From the NCBI GenBank assembly GCA_964533785.1, contig CAZHNG010000011.1, positions 1 to 42,491 of the forward strand: DNA of 42,491 nucleotides, given 5' to 3'. Positions 34,318 to 42,491 of this stretch are shown here, piece after piece. The translations under genes and the position numbers were made by a program. The stretch comes from JANQRV01 sp964533785 (GTDB lineage Bacteria > Bacteroidota > Bacteroidia > Chitinophagales > Saprospiraceae). Each line of letters opens with the position of its first letter. The stretch's first letter is position 1. Below the pieces are notes generated by a model. It worked only from the letters and a program-made list of their open reading frames with translations, ran no database searches and was not told the origin of the DNA.

Positions 34318-35433
34318 TTATTGAATTAATTCTTGGTACAAAGAATCATACTTATTTGCAAACGCCTCACTGGAGTATTCCTCAATTATGTGTTTCCTCG
34401 CCAATTGGGCTTTTTCCAACATTAGATCCATATTTTTTTCAGCCCATTGGAATTTTTCGGCAAGATCATCCGCATTTTTATCTCTAAAAAACAATACATG
34501 ATCATCAGAAAAAACCTGGGTGTTCTCTGGAATGTCGCTGCAAATCAAGGGGGTTTTCCCCGTACTACCTACCTCTAATAGCATGATCGATAAACCTTCA
34601 ATTTCGGATGGAAAAATGAACAATCTAGCTTTTTCAATCATGGACATTAATTTGGGAATCCCTTTCACAAAGCCCACAAATTTGACATCGAGGCCAGCAG
34701 ACAACTCTTCCAGTTTTTTCATATAATGAGAAGAATGTGAAGGTTGGCCCGCAATGACTATAGTTCCTTTATAATTGATCTTGCGCATAGCTTCCAAAAA
34801 GGTATGGCAGCCTTTGGTGGACATAATCCTTTTAGCAGCAAAGAATAAATAGCCATCTTTGATGTTAAACTGTTCCAATATTTGTTCTGCCCCTTCCGGA
34901 TCACGTGTATCGTTTAATTCAACTCCATTGGGTACATACCTCACCTGGGTGCCATAAGTTTTATTATAGTACTCAGAAAGAGGTTTTGAAACTGAGGTAA
35001 GCATTACACCAGACTTAACAAAAACTCTTTCCATCCACTTAAAATAAGCTTTCTCTATCCCATTCCATTTATCTCTGATGTATGGAGCCTCATGTGAAGT
35101 CGCAATCACCTTGGAAATCAATCGCAAGATCGGGATAAAAAAGGCTGCATCAGTTTTATGTACGTGGATCAAATCGTATCGACGTGAAAAAATCAGGTGC
35201 AAGCAGCAAATAGCGAAATATAAAAAAACCCCTATTGCTCCAAACGGAATTCTTGGTATTTGAATCACAGTGACATTGTTCATAAGGGATGATGCCTTAG
35301 GATCTTTATAACAATAAATTGTGATATCATACTTATCCTTCAACTCTCGAATAATACTTTCAGCGACCCTGCTCGTCCCACCTTGAGATGGAAAATATTT
35401 CACTCCAAAAATAGCTAATCGCTTTTTTGACAT
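34318..35433 (-). CDS. GT4 glycosyltransferase
   Basis: This 371-residue GT-B enzyme has the N-terminal signature FPSQGGTSRVAESI (about 14-27) and a C-terminal Glycos_transf_1 domain with FPSEIEGLSIMLLEVG and TPLICSDIPEN. In overall form it resembles rhamnosyl-, fucosyl- or mannosyltransferases of exopolysaccharide clusters, but the donor is not determinable. It is the last gene of the first half of the long operon, before the 318-bp heptad spacer, and follows a sulfotransferase gene by 61 bp. Confidence 0.85.
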   Translation of the reverse strand: MSKKRLAIFGVKYFPSQGGTSRVAESIIRELKDKYDITIYCYKDPKASSLMNNVTVIQIPRIPFGAIGVFLYFAICCLHLIFSRRYDLIHVHKTDAAFFIPILRLISKVIATSHEAPYIRDKWNGIEKAYFKWMERVFVKSGVMLTSVSKPLSEYYNKTYGTQVRYVPNGVELNDTRDPEGAEQILEQFNIKDGYLFFAAKRIMSTKGCHTFLEAMRKINYKGTIVIAGQPSHSSHYMKKLEELSAGLDVKFVGFVKGIPKLMSMIEKARLFIFPSEIEGLSIMLLEVGSTGKTPLICSDIPENTQVFSDDHVLFFRDKNADDLAEKFQWAEKNMDLMLEKAQLARKHIIEEYSSEAFANKYDSLYQELIQ

Positions 35434-35494
35434 ATCAACAAATCTTTTAATGTTAGAAATTAATTTGGGGAACCAGAATTGAACAAGAAAGTAA

Positions 35495-36355
35495 TTAGGA
35501 TTTGGCCAACTTAGATTTAGTTTCTAATGTCCGATTCAGTCTTGCATACATTTCCTCACAAAGGGCTGCGATTTCCTCCGCCACTGGAATCTCAATTTTT
35601 CGCTTTAGTGAATCCTGGAAAATATCTTTATTAATGTGGTCTCCCGGATATTTTTTTCCTAAAAATTGATAAATAGCTTTCATTTCCTTTCGTGAATTGA
35701 GTACTAAGTTATTGTAGCTACACAAGTAAACTCTTTCGTTATCATGTAAATCCATTTGAAAAAACAGATAATTTCTGATATACCAGTAAATGGCAGCCGC
35801 ATCGTACGGATTCATTGAATCATCGTAGTACTTTTTTACCAGTTCGTAGGTTTCTGAAGCAATGTTTTCATTTTGCCACTTGCCAGGCTCTTTAGTAATA
35901 ATGGGCTTTAAATTAGAAATAGGATTTTGTGGCCCCCATTTTTTAATATCTGAAGCAGCAACCTTACGGAAATCTCTAAAGATCCATAAAGCTTTGGAAT
36001 TAGGAAAAAACTCAAGCAACGAAAGAATATGCTGGCTTTCAACCAATGGTTTGGCTATTACGATGGAATAGTTTTGTTTATTAAATTCTTTGGCTAGTTT
36101 TTCCATTGGATTCAACCTAAGTCTTAATACTTTATCATCAGTAGTAATGGGACTCCTTTCTCCGTATACTTTTGTGTTGAAGTCTTTTGAAAAATTTCGA
36201 ATGAGCATCGTTGTACCTGATCGCTGACATCCAACAACAAAAAGGATTATCTTGTCCTTATCAGGAACAGTGGAAAATAAGTGCAGGAAATCTTTCCAAT
36301 ATCTTTGCGTAACTCTTTTAATTCGAGGAACCCCTTTGTTATCTTTGGATTTCAT
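35495..36355 (-). CDS. Sulfotransferase (Sulfotransfer_3-like)
   Basis: This 286-residue protein has the 5'-phosphosulfate loop GCQRSGTTM (residues 42-50) and the 3'-phosphate segment FRDFRKVAASD (126-136). It is related in layout to the left-end sulfotransferase (4692-5750), though shorter, and different from its direct neighbour. It is cytoplasmic by the lack of a signal peptide. Only four bases separate it from the sulfotransferase gene upstream, so the two are probably made together and may sulfate different positions of the same residue or adjacent residues. Confidence 0.82.
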   Translation of the reverse strand: MKSKDNKGVPRIKRVTQRYWKDFLHLFSTVPDKDKIILFVVGCQRSGTTMLIRNFSKDFNTKVYGERSPITTDDKVLRLRLNPMEKLAKEFNKQNYSIVIAKPLVESQHILSLLEFFPNSKALWIFRDFRKVAASDIKKWGPQNPISNLKPIITKEPGKWQNENIASETYELVKKYYDDSMNPYDAAAIYWYIRNYLFFQMDLHDNERVYLCSYNNLVLNSRKEMKAIYQFLGKKYPGDHINKDIFQDSLKRKIEIPVAEEIAALCEEMYARLNRTLETKSKLAKS

Positions 36356-36359
36356 AGTC

Positions 36360-37193
36360 TCATTTTTTCAAGAATGGAAAAGCCTTAGATATAAGCTTTT
36401 TAATATTTTTTTGCCGATAATAAGATTTACTATATTTAACATTTAATTTTTTGAGCGTTTGCTTTTTTTCTTCAAGTTGATCAATCAATTGCAACTGCTG
36501 TTTGAACTTGTCCAAACAATAGTTATATAGTTCAATATCGTATTGGTTGAACTCTTGGATGGTTTTAAGCTCCTGATTGGTAATGGGAGGTTTCTTTCTT
36601 TTACTTACATTTCTGCTGGCGTATCTTACATCTGAAAAATTTAGTCTTTCTTTCATAAGTAGAACGGATTCCAAAAAATATTCTGTAAAACCTACTACTT
36701 TAAAGTGCTTATCGATATTACGAATTCCTTCTTCTAGTAAGTCGCGATTACAATCCTCGTACGGAAGAGCTTCACAATTTGTTAAAAGTCTTAATTGACC
36801 GTTATTCATTTCGAAATTATTGGTATTCTTTACATAATTACTAATGCAATCCAGTAATCCCGGTACTTTTTGAAGATAATGCTCGCGATGGTTCTTAACA
36901 TAATTGTAATGTGAAATAACCCGCTTTACAGGATCCCTTAGAACAGTAAGATAAGCAAAGGGGGAACCGGAAGGTAAATATTCGTGAAATCCAAAAGGAA
37001 AATGACCACATAGGAGTTCAAAGGATGTTTTTTGGTCAGAGTCCAAATCACGGTATTGCTTCAATTTTTCTTTCAAGGTCAGTCGAGGACTCTCATATGC
37101 CATGAAAGATCTCGAATCTGAAAAGTGCCGTTGAAGGATAGGAATCATCGTTTGTCCCCCGGTTTTGGGAACATGTATGTATATTAACTGCAT
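36360..37193 (-). CDS. Sulfotransferase family 2 (2-O/6-O-sulfotransferase-like)
   Basis: This 277-residue protein starts with IYIHVPKTGGQT (residues 4-15), the PAPS loop of the Sulfotransfer_2 and heparan 2-O/6-O sulfotransferase group. It continues with the conserved CGHFPFG (62-68) and LRDPVKRVISHY (85-96). The C-terminal 70 residues are Lys- and Gln-rich and partly helical. It lies directly after the GDP-L-fucose synthase gene (30-bp gap), so a fucose-sulfating role is attractive but unproven. Confidence 0.85.
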   Translation of the reverse strand: MQLIYIHVPKTGGQTMIPILQRHFSDSRSFMAYESPRLTLKEKLKQYRDLDSDQKTSFELLCGHFPFGFHEYLPSGSPFAYLTVLRDPVKRVISHYNYVKNHREHYLQKVPGLLDCISNYVKNTNNFEMNNGQLRLLTNCEALPYEDCNRDLLEEGIRNIDKHFKVVGFTEYFLESVLLMKERLNFSDVRYASRNVSKRKKPPITNQELKTIQEFNQYDIELYNYCLDKFKQQLQLIDQLEEKKQTLKKLNVKYSKSYYRQKNIKKLISKAFPFLKK

Positions 37194-37223
37194 GACCTTG
37201 TTTTTGAAATAACTAAACCCTTG

Positions 37224-38156
37224 TTAGTACCATGGTTGGTCCTTAAGATTATTGTAGACCTCCCTAATTCCTTTTTCCAGAGGAATTTTGTGCCTCCAAC
37301 CAAGACCATGAAGCTTGGAAACGTCCATTAATTTCCTGGGTGTGCCGTCGGGCTTACTCAAATCGTGTTGAATTGATCCCTCATAACCAATGATTGATTT
37401 AACGATTTGGGCAAGCTCTTTAACTGGAAGATCTTCACCTGTACCAATATTGACAAATCCAGATTCATTGTAATTTTGTATCAAAAAATAACAGGCATCC
37501 GCAAGATCGTCGGCATGCAAAAACTCACGGCGAGGGGACCCTGTCCCCCAAATTTCTACAAAAGGTGCATTATTTTTTTTGGCTTCGTGAAATTTTCTAA
37601 TAAAAGCGGGAAGTACGTGAGATTTTTTAAGATCATAATTATCATTCGGTCCGTACAAGTTCGTAGGCATGACTGAAATGAAATTGCATCCGTATTGATA
37701 ACGGTAGGCGTCACACATTTTTATCCCAGCTATCTTTGCTATGGCGTAAGGTTCGTTAGTAGGTTCTAATGGCCCAGTTAGTAAGTATTCTTCTTTGAGC
37801 GGTTGAGGAGCTAACTTAGGGTAAATACAAGAAGATCCCAGGAATAAAAGCTTCTTAACACCATACTCTTTTGCAGCATGTATTACATTATTCTGGATCA
37901 TTAAATTATCGTATAAAAACTCTCCACGGTAGGTATTATTGGCTAAAATGCCGCCTACCTTGGCAGCCGCTAAAAATACGTGTGCAGGTTGTTCCGCAGC
38001 AAAAAACTTATTAACGGCTATTTGATTCCGCAAATCTAATTCTTTAGAGGTTTTTACAATAATATTTGAAAAACCTTCTTTTTCTAGTTTTCTTTTCAAA
38101 GCAGAACCAACCATACCTCTATGTCCAGCAATATAAATCTTATCTGTGATGTTCAT
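37224..38156 (-). CDS. fcl: GDP-L-fucose synthase
   Basis: This 310-residue bifunctional epimerase/reductase converts GDP-4-keto-6-deoxy-mannose to GDP-L-fucose with NADPH. GHRGMVGSA (residues 11-19) is the family signature. The catalytic residues are Ser108 in LGSSC, Tyr137 and Lys141 in PYAIAK, each one position from the E. coli enzyme. The length is normal. It directly follows gmd, 64 bp away, giving the complete two-step route from GDP-mannose. Fucose is therefore very probably a component of the polymer made by this operon. Confidence 0.95.
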   Translation of the reverse strand: MNITDKIYIAGHRGMVGSALKRKLEKEGFSNIIVKTSKELDLRNQIAVNKFFAAEQPAHVFLAAAKVGGILANNTYRGEFLYDNLMIQNNVIHAAKEYGVKKLLFLGSSCIYPKLAPQPLKEEYLLTGPLEPTNEPYAIAKIAGIKMCDAYRYQYGCNFISVMPTNLYGPNDNYDLKKSHVLPAFIRKFHEAKKNNAPFVEIWGTGSPRREFLHADDLADACYFLIQNYNESGFVNIGTGEDLPVKELAQIVKSIIGYEGSIQHDLSKPDGTPRKLMDVSKLHGLGWRHKIPLEKGIREVYNNLKDQPWY

Positions 38157-38220
38157 TAAAACTGAAATTTAAAAATGATTTGTTTGCAAGAATAGAAACC
38201 AATAACTTTTATGAAATCAT

Positions 38221-39339
38221 CTATTCATATTCATTTTTGATTTCAAAACCCGCTTCTCGTAACAATTGGTCTCTTTTGAAGAGTTCAATGTCCTTTTGCA
38301 CCATTTCACTGCAAAGGTCTCGCAAATTATACTGAGGATTCCAATTTAGTTTTGTCTTCGCTTTTGTAGGATCACCAATTAGCAGCTCTACTTCGGTAGG
38401 TCGAAAATACCTGGGATCAATGGAAATGATCTCTTTTCCAATTGCTAATGGGTAGTTTGGATGAGAACTTGCAGCAACAATCCCGACCTCGTTGACGCCA
38501 GAACCTCTGAATTCGAGATCAACACCAATCTCCTTAAAAGACATCCTTACGAAATCTCTAACGCTTGTTGTTTCTCCAGTGGCCACCACATAGTCGTCAG
38601 GAGTATCTTGTTGTAAGATCCGCCACATTGCATCTACATAATCCTTTGCATGCCCCCAATCGCGTTTAGCGTCCAAATTACCTAAATACAATTTTTCTTG
38701 TAAACTTAATCCTATTTTGGCAGCTGCTCTGGTGATTTTTCTGGTAACAAAGGTTTCACCTCTTAAGGGACTTTCGTGATTAAATAAAATGCCATTAGAA
38801 GCATGCATATTATATGCTTCCCGATAATTGACAGTGATCCAATAACTATATAGTTTGGCAACTGCATAAGGTGATCTTGGATAAAATGGTGTAGTCTCAG
38901 ATTGAGGCACCTCTTGCACTAATCCATAAAGCTCAGAAGTAGATGCCTGATAAAACCTTGTCTTTCCAGTAAGGCCTAAAAGCCTGATCGCTTCAAGTAT
39001 CCTCAACGTCCCTACTCCATCAACATCGGCAGCATATTCAGGAGCATCAAAGCTTACCTTAACGTGGGACATGGCTCCTAGGTTGTAAATTTCATCAGGC
39101 TGAATTTCTTGGATTATTCTGATGATATTGGTTGAATCAGATAAATCCCCATAATGTAAAATAAAATTCACCTCTTGTTCATGGGGATCTTGATATAGAT
39201 GATCAATTCTGGCGGTGTTAAACAAAGAGGCTCGCCGTTTTATTCCATGTACTTCGTATCCCTTTTGTAGTAAAAGTTCGGATAAATATGCTCCGTCTTG
39301 CCCTGTAACACCAGTAATTAAAGCCTTTTTCTTACTCAT
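38221..39339 (-). CDS. gmd: GDP-mannose 4,6-dehydratase
   Basis: This 372-residue cytoplasmic SDR converts GDP-D-mannose to GDP-4-keto-6-deoxy-D-mannose. GVTGQDGAY (residues 10-18) binds the cofactor. The catalytic set is Thr134 and Glu136 in QASTSELYG, with Tyr158 and Lys162 in SPYAVAK. RRASLFNTARIDHLY and FNHESPLRG are further family signatures. It stands between the flippase gene (38 bp upstream) and fcl (64 bp downstream). No GDP-mannose-forming genes (manB/manC) are in the window. Confidence 0.96.
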   Translation of the reverse strand: MSKKKALITGVTGQDGAYLSELLLQKGYEVHGIKRRASLFNTARIDHLYQDPHEQEVNFILHYGDLSDSTNIIRIIQEIQPDEIYNLGAMSHVKVSFDAPEYAADVDGVGTLRILEAIRLLGLTGKTRFYQASTSELYGLVQEVPQSETTPFYPRSPYAVAKLYSYWITVNYREAYNMHASNGILFNHESPLRGETFVTRKITRAAAKIGLSLQEKLYLGNLDAKRDWGHAKDYVDAMWRILQQDTPDDYVVATGETTSVRDFVRMSFKEIGVDLEFRGSGVNEVGIVAASSHPNYPLAIGKEIISIDPRYFRPTEVELLIGDPTKAKTKLNWNPQYNLRDLCSEMVQKDIELFKRDQLLREAGFEIKNEYE

Positions 39340-39377
39340 TTTGCTTACATTAAAAAGATATTATATAAAATCGATAT

Positions 39378-40742
39378 TTATTTGTTCCATATTCCTTTAG
39401 CAGTGCCTTTCACAATCTTTCGGTATTGTATGGGAGCTAACAAAGGCCCAAAACTAATGCAAATCGTACTAGCAATAATTACTCCGGCAGATCCCATAGC
39501 TAAATATTTTGCAAAAAAGATGGAAAGTGGAATGTTAGCTATCGCCCCAAGGATAGCCACTGACAATTGCAATTGTATTTTTCCAACTCCATTAATAAAA
39601 GCGGTAAAAATATCACCAAATGATCTCGTACTTACGAATATCCACATGCATACGGACAAAATGAAAGGAACCTCCACGCCTGGAACCCAAATACTGTAAA
39701 ATACATTCGCTCCAATCAACATAATCAGGCTTCCGCCTAGCATGAACCCCCATATTTTTAATAACTTCCTGTTCGTCCTTGTGATCCAGGAAATCTCTCC
39801 TTTCGCGTAAGCTTCGGTATAAGCAGACCACAATGGCGTACTAATGATAGCGAAAACCGTTAAAACAAGCTGAAAATACTTAAATGCTATATTATACGGC
39901 GTTACTTCAGCGGGTCCGAATAGTTGGGTTATTATTATATTGTCTGTGGAAAAAATTATTAATCCTGAAATTTTAATTACAAAAAATCTTAACCCCAAGC
40001 TTGTAACATCTCTAAAATATTTTGATTTAATATATTTAAAAGAAGGTTTAATCGCCTTATAATCCTTATTATAAAAATATATATTCGCTATAATTAAAAC
40101 AACTAGGGGAGCAACACTAATGCTTAAAGCTAAATATAAAAGCGATCCTTCTGTTGTCTTAGTTAAAGTATAAATAGCTACTAATGAAATAAAATTAGCT
40201 ATTAAATTCATCAATCCTTTCAAGGCTGGCCTTTGGTCTGCTAAAAAAACTATATAAATTAACTTAAGAACAAAATTTAGGCAGAAAAACGAAAAGGTAA
40301 CAAACACTACTGCTTGCAGATTATCTACCTGATCTGGAGAAGTATTTAACACAGCTGACCAATCAATAAAAGGGTAGATTATGAAAAATACGAGAAAAAG
40401 TGATGAAAATATGATTACCAGAATAGCATAGGTTGAGGACACAAAAGCTCTGGCTTTTTCATTGTCATTTTTTGCCCAAGATTCAGCTAATCTATTTCGA
40501 AGACCAGCTCCAAGGCCGACATCAAAAAAGCTAAACCATGCCACCACAGAAGAAAGGGTCAACCATACTCCGTATAACTCTTCGTTGACATAACCAAGGG
40601 TAATCGGCACCAGGAAGAAACTGATCAAAATACTTCCTCCTTTTATAAAGAAAGATGCCAGTACGTGCTTTCTGGCCTTAACCGACCTTCTGTGGCCTTT
40701 ATTAAGAAGAGCTAAGATTTTAGAGATAACTTTGCTTACCAA
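39378..40742 (-). CDS. wzx: Wzx-like polysaccharide flippase (MATE/MOP superfamily)
   Basis: This 454-residue membrane protein has about 12-14 predicted helices. The N-terminal pattern GHRRSVKARKHVLASFFIKG followed by LVPITLGYVNEELYGVWLTLSSV is typical of oligosaccharide flippases that move undecaprenyl-diphosphate-linked repeat units to the periplasm. The start is probably TTG at 40742, because no ATG precedes the conserved N-terminus in frame. It lies between the polymerase-like gene (258 bp upstream) and gmd, which fits a Wzx/Wzy-dependent pathway. The symbol is by family. Confidence 0.85.
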   Translation of the reverse strand: MVSKVISKILALLNKGHRRSVKARKHVLASFFIKGGSILISFFLVPITLGYVNEELYGVWLTLSSVVAWFSFFDVGLGAGLRNRLAESWAKNDNEKARAFVSSTYAILVIIFSSLFLVFFIIYPFIDWSAVLNTSPDQVDNLQAVVFVTFSFFCLNFVLKLIYIVFLADQRPALKGLMNLIANFISLVAIYTLTKTTEGSLLYLALSISVAPLVVLIIANIYFYNKDYKAIKPSFKYIKSKYFRDVTSLGLRFFVIKISGLIIFSTDNIIITQLFGPAEVTPYNIAFKYFQLVLTVFAIISTPLWSAYTEAYAKGEISWITRTNRKLLKIWGFMLGGSLIMLIGANVFYSIWVPGVEVPFILSVCMWIFVSTRSFGDIFTAFINGVGKIQLQLSVAILGAIANIPLSIFFAKYLAMGSAGVIIASTICISFGPLLAPIQYRKIVKGTAKGIWNK

Positions 40743-41000
40743 GGAATTTGCTGATTTTGTTATTTTCTCAAAGGCTATTATAAAAATTGAGAGGCAAATA
40801 TCAATTACGAGATATTCAATAATCCGTTTCTATTCCATGTTTCTTTGTTAGAATAAATTTAAAAAGGAGAGAAAAGAATCGTAAATTGATAATATCAAGA
40901 AAAGTTATACGTAACGATAACTCATCTGGAAGCATTATAAATAATCTTCAAATTGTTAGAATAAATACCTTTCGTAAAACCTTCCCAGAATATCAAAAGT

Positions 41001-42338
41001 CTAATGAATTTGAATAGCTTTTCTGACCCTTGTTTTATCTGACTGAAAAGGTTCCAGTACTTCTTCTGATCCCGTTGTATCATCCTTATGTTTATACTTG
41101 GAAAAAACAATGGCCAATAACAATCCATGGTAAAAAAGATAATGGTTAACTAAGGTAAGATTTGCTATTCCGAACGCCAAAATGGCTAGATATGGCCCCC
41201 AAGATTGGATCATTTTTGCTCTCTTTCTAAGCGTATAAAGCAGGTTTATCAATGCGCTTACCCAAATTGCTCCTCCAAGATAGCCGTAATAGAAAAAAAT
41301 CTTGAGCCATCCTACATGAATTTGGGAGGTAATCCCGGCAATCAATTCTTGCACTTCTTTGGTCGTTACTCCTCCCGTTCCAAAAATGGGATTTAATGGA
41401 AATACTTTCCCAAACACTTCGGCAGAATAAACCCGGGTTGCTACAGTTGCAGATTTTAATCTGTTTTCAATAAACCCTTGTAAATCAATCCCCAAATAGC
41501 TAACCAATAGAATAAATACCAACCCGACAAATGAGATCACTACTATATATTTGACCAAGTTTAACAGGACATTGGATTTTGCAAAAACAATCTGGGAGGA
41601 AACGATCAAAAAGTTGAGCATGATCCATCTGGAACTTGACAAGAATGCAATCAATGCTCCACAAATAACAAGGATTATACTACTTCTTTCATTTCTTAGG
41701 CCAATTGTTCCTAATAAAATACTTAAAATTGCAATTGAGTCAAAACCTACTGACAAAGATCCTGACCAAGAATAAATTGAAAAACGATAACCTTGTAATA
41801 ATATCCTAACAGCCGCTCCTGATAAATTGCCAGGATTCAAATCGGAGACATTACCTCCTGTTGCTAAACTTTCGTCATAAAGAACTGTACGGTCAAGAAG
41901 AAAGAAAGGATTAACAACTTGGATGACCGAAGTAATAGCAGCAATAATCAAAGTAATATATAATATTGGTAAAAAGCTTTTGACCAATTTTCTGGGAAAG
42001 TGTGTATTTTCGATGAGTAACAAAACAGCAAAAGTTCGAATGTAAGGATCCCTATAAAAATATTTGAAGAACCCTTCTTCTATTGCAATGTCTGAAACAA
42101 AAACCCCAGAAAAGAATACATACAAAGCAAATAAACCAAATAGCCTCACGTAAAGCGGTAACTTCAACGCCTCATTTTCAGCATATTTTTCAAATAACAA
42201 ATCTAAGGTTAAACCAATAAAAAAAACACCTGTAACGTAATTGGGAACACTTCCTGTAATGGTTCTAATACCAAAACAAACTATTGGGTATAGTACTAAT
42301 AAATAAAGTATAAGATTTGCTCTTAATTCTCTTAGCAT
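41001..42338 (-). CDS. wzy: Wzy-like O-antigen polymerase/ligase family protein
   Basis: This 445-residue protein has about 11-12 predicted helices and a large periplasmic loop near its centre to C-terminal third. The segment NPIFGTGG...IHVGWLKIFFYYGYLGG is the usual Wzy_C-type pattern of G-x-G, then His, then a membrane segment. It probably polymerises the repeat unit in the periplasm, although ligase function cannot be excluded from sequence alone. It is the first gene of the long leftward run visible here and is followed by the flippase gene after 258 bp of AT-rich DNA in which I find no gene. Confidence 0.8.
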   Translation of the reverse strand: MLRELRANLILYLLVLYPIVCFGIRTITGSVPNYVTGVFFIGLTLDLLFEKYAENEALKLPLYVRLFGLFALYVFFSGVFVSDIAIEEGFFKYFYRDPYIRTFAVLLLIENTHFPRKLVKSFLPILYITLIIAAITSVIQVVNPFFLLDRTVLYDESLATGGNVSDLNPGNLSGAAVRILLQGYRFSIYSWSGSLSVGFDSIAILSILLGTIGLRNERSSIILVICGALIAFLSSSRWIMLNFLIVSSQIVFAKSNVLLNLVKYIVVISFVGLVFILLVSYLGIDLQGFIENRLKSATVATRVYSAEVFGKVFPLNPIFGTGGVTTKEVQELIAGITSQIHVGWLKIFFYYGYLGGAIWVSALINLLYTLRKRAKMIQSWGPYLAILAFGIANLTLVNHYLFYHGLLLAIVFSKYKHKDDTTGSEEVLEPFQSDKTRVRKAIQIH

Positions 42339-42437
42339 AGGAAGTTTAAAAACGTTTCACGCTTTCATTTTGTAAATAAGCAAAAACCAAACGGTCATTG
42401 AAAAATAAAGAACTTCATCCTTGTATCAGTCTTAGAG

Positions 42438-42454
42438 CTAGGGTGTTCAGTCTG
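42438..42454 (+). repeat. Motif shared with the scaffold-gap edge
   Basis: CTAGGGTGTTCAGTCTG matches 16383-16399 at 16 of 17 positions. The sequence from here to the window end may be the start of an insertion sequence, possibly IS21-like by the TGTTCAGT terminus; no transposase is visible. Confidence 0.3.
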
Positions 42455-42491
42455 CCGGTAAAAGGACACCAGCGTTTTTGAATGAAAAATG

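Noticed and set aside
1..42491. CRISPR array, tRNA or rRNA genes
   Set aside because: The only regular repeats are the 7-base arrays, which have no spacers, and no cloverleaf or rRNA-like stretch was seen.

Overview
The window looks like part of a Bacteroidota chromosome, probably a marine or aquatic relative of the Saprospiria/Cytophagia. The signs are AT-rich DNA, few Shine-Dalgarno-like sites, candidate promoters of the TAnnTTTG type, a type IX secretion (T9SS) C-terminal sorting domain, and very large multidomain secreted proteins. A 10-N scaffold gap lies at 16363-16372, so the order of the two halves rests on the assembly. I see no rRNA, tRNA, CRISPR array or intact insertion sequence.

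Almost everything is a cell-surface polysaccharide locus. At the left edge is one plus-strand gene for a MacB/FtsX-type ABC permease (324-1577), probably outside the locus. Next is a minus-strand block (9104 down to 1648): a sugar-nucleotide SDR, an FAD oxidoreductase, a NodB-type deacetylase, a sulfotransferase, a DPM1-like GT2, GtrA and a GT-C membrane transferase. A divergent wecB-type UDP-GlcNAc 2-epimerase follows (9800-10882), with a clear terminator.

The middle holds secreted enzymes. They are a 1560-residue sorbosone-dehydrogenase-type protein with two CxxCH haem motifs and several carbohydrate-binding domains (minus), a heparinase II/III-like lyase with a T9SS sorting domain (plus), a galactose oxidase with a complete copper-radical active site (minus), and a small YtkA/FixH-like secreted protein (minus). 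Between the first two is the initiating polyprenyl-phosphate sugar phosphotransferase of the WcaJ type.

The right third is one long minus-strand run (42338 down to 27180): Wzy-like polymerase, Wzx-like flippase, gmd and fcl (GDP-L-fucose synthesis), four sulfotransferases and five glycosyltransferases. It ends in a 19-bp-stem terminator. Together the genes suggest a Wzx/Wzy-type, fucose-containing, heavily sulfated exopolysaccharide. I infer that the secreted oxidases and lyase modify it outside the cell. Export genes (Wza/Wzc) and PAPS-synthesis genes are not in the window.

The points most worth a second look are: the galactose oxidase inside a polysaccharide locus; a C-terminal module shared by it and the haem dehydrogenase; five sulfotransferases beside GDP-fucose genes; intergenic arrays of a degenerate 7-bp repeat, one forming a large inverted repeat; a MITE-like element; and palindromes in the long leader of the initiating transferase gene.
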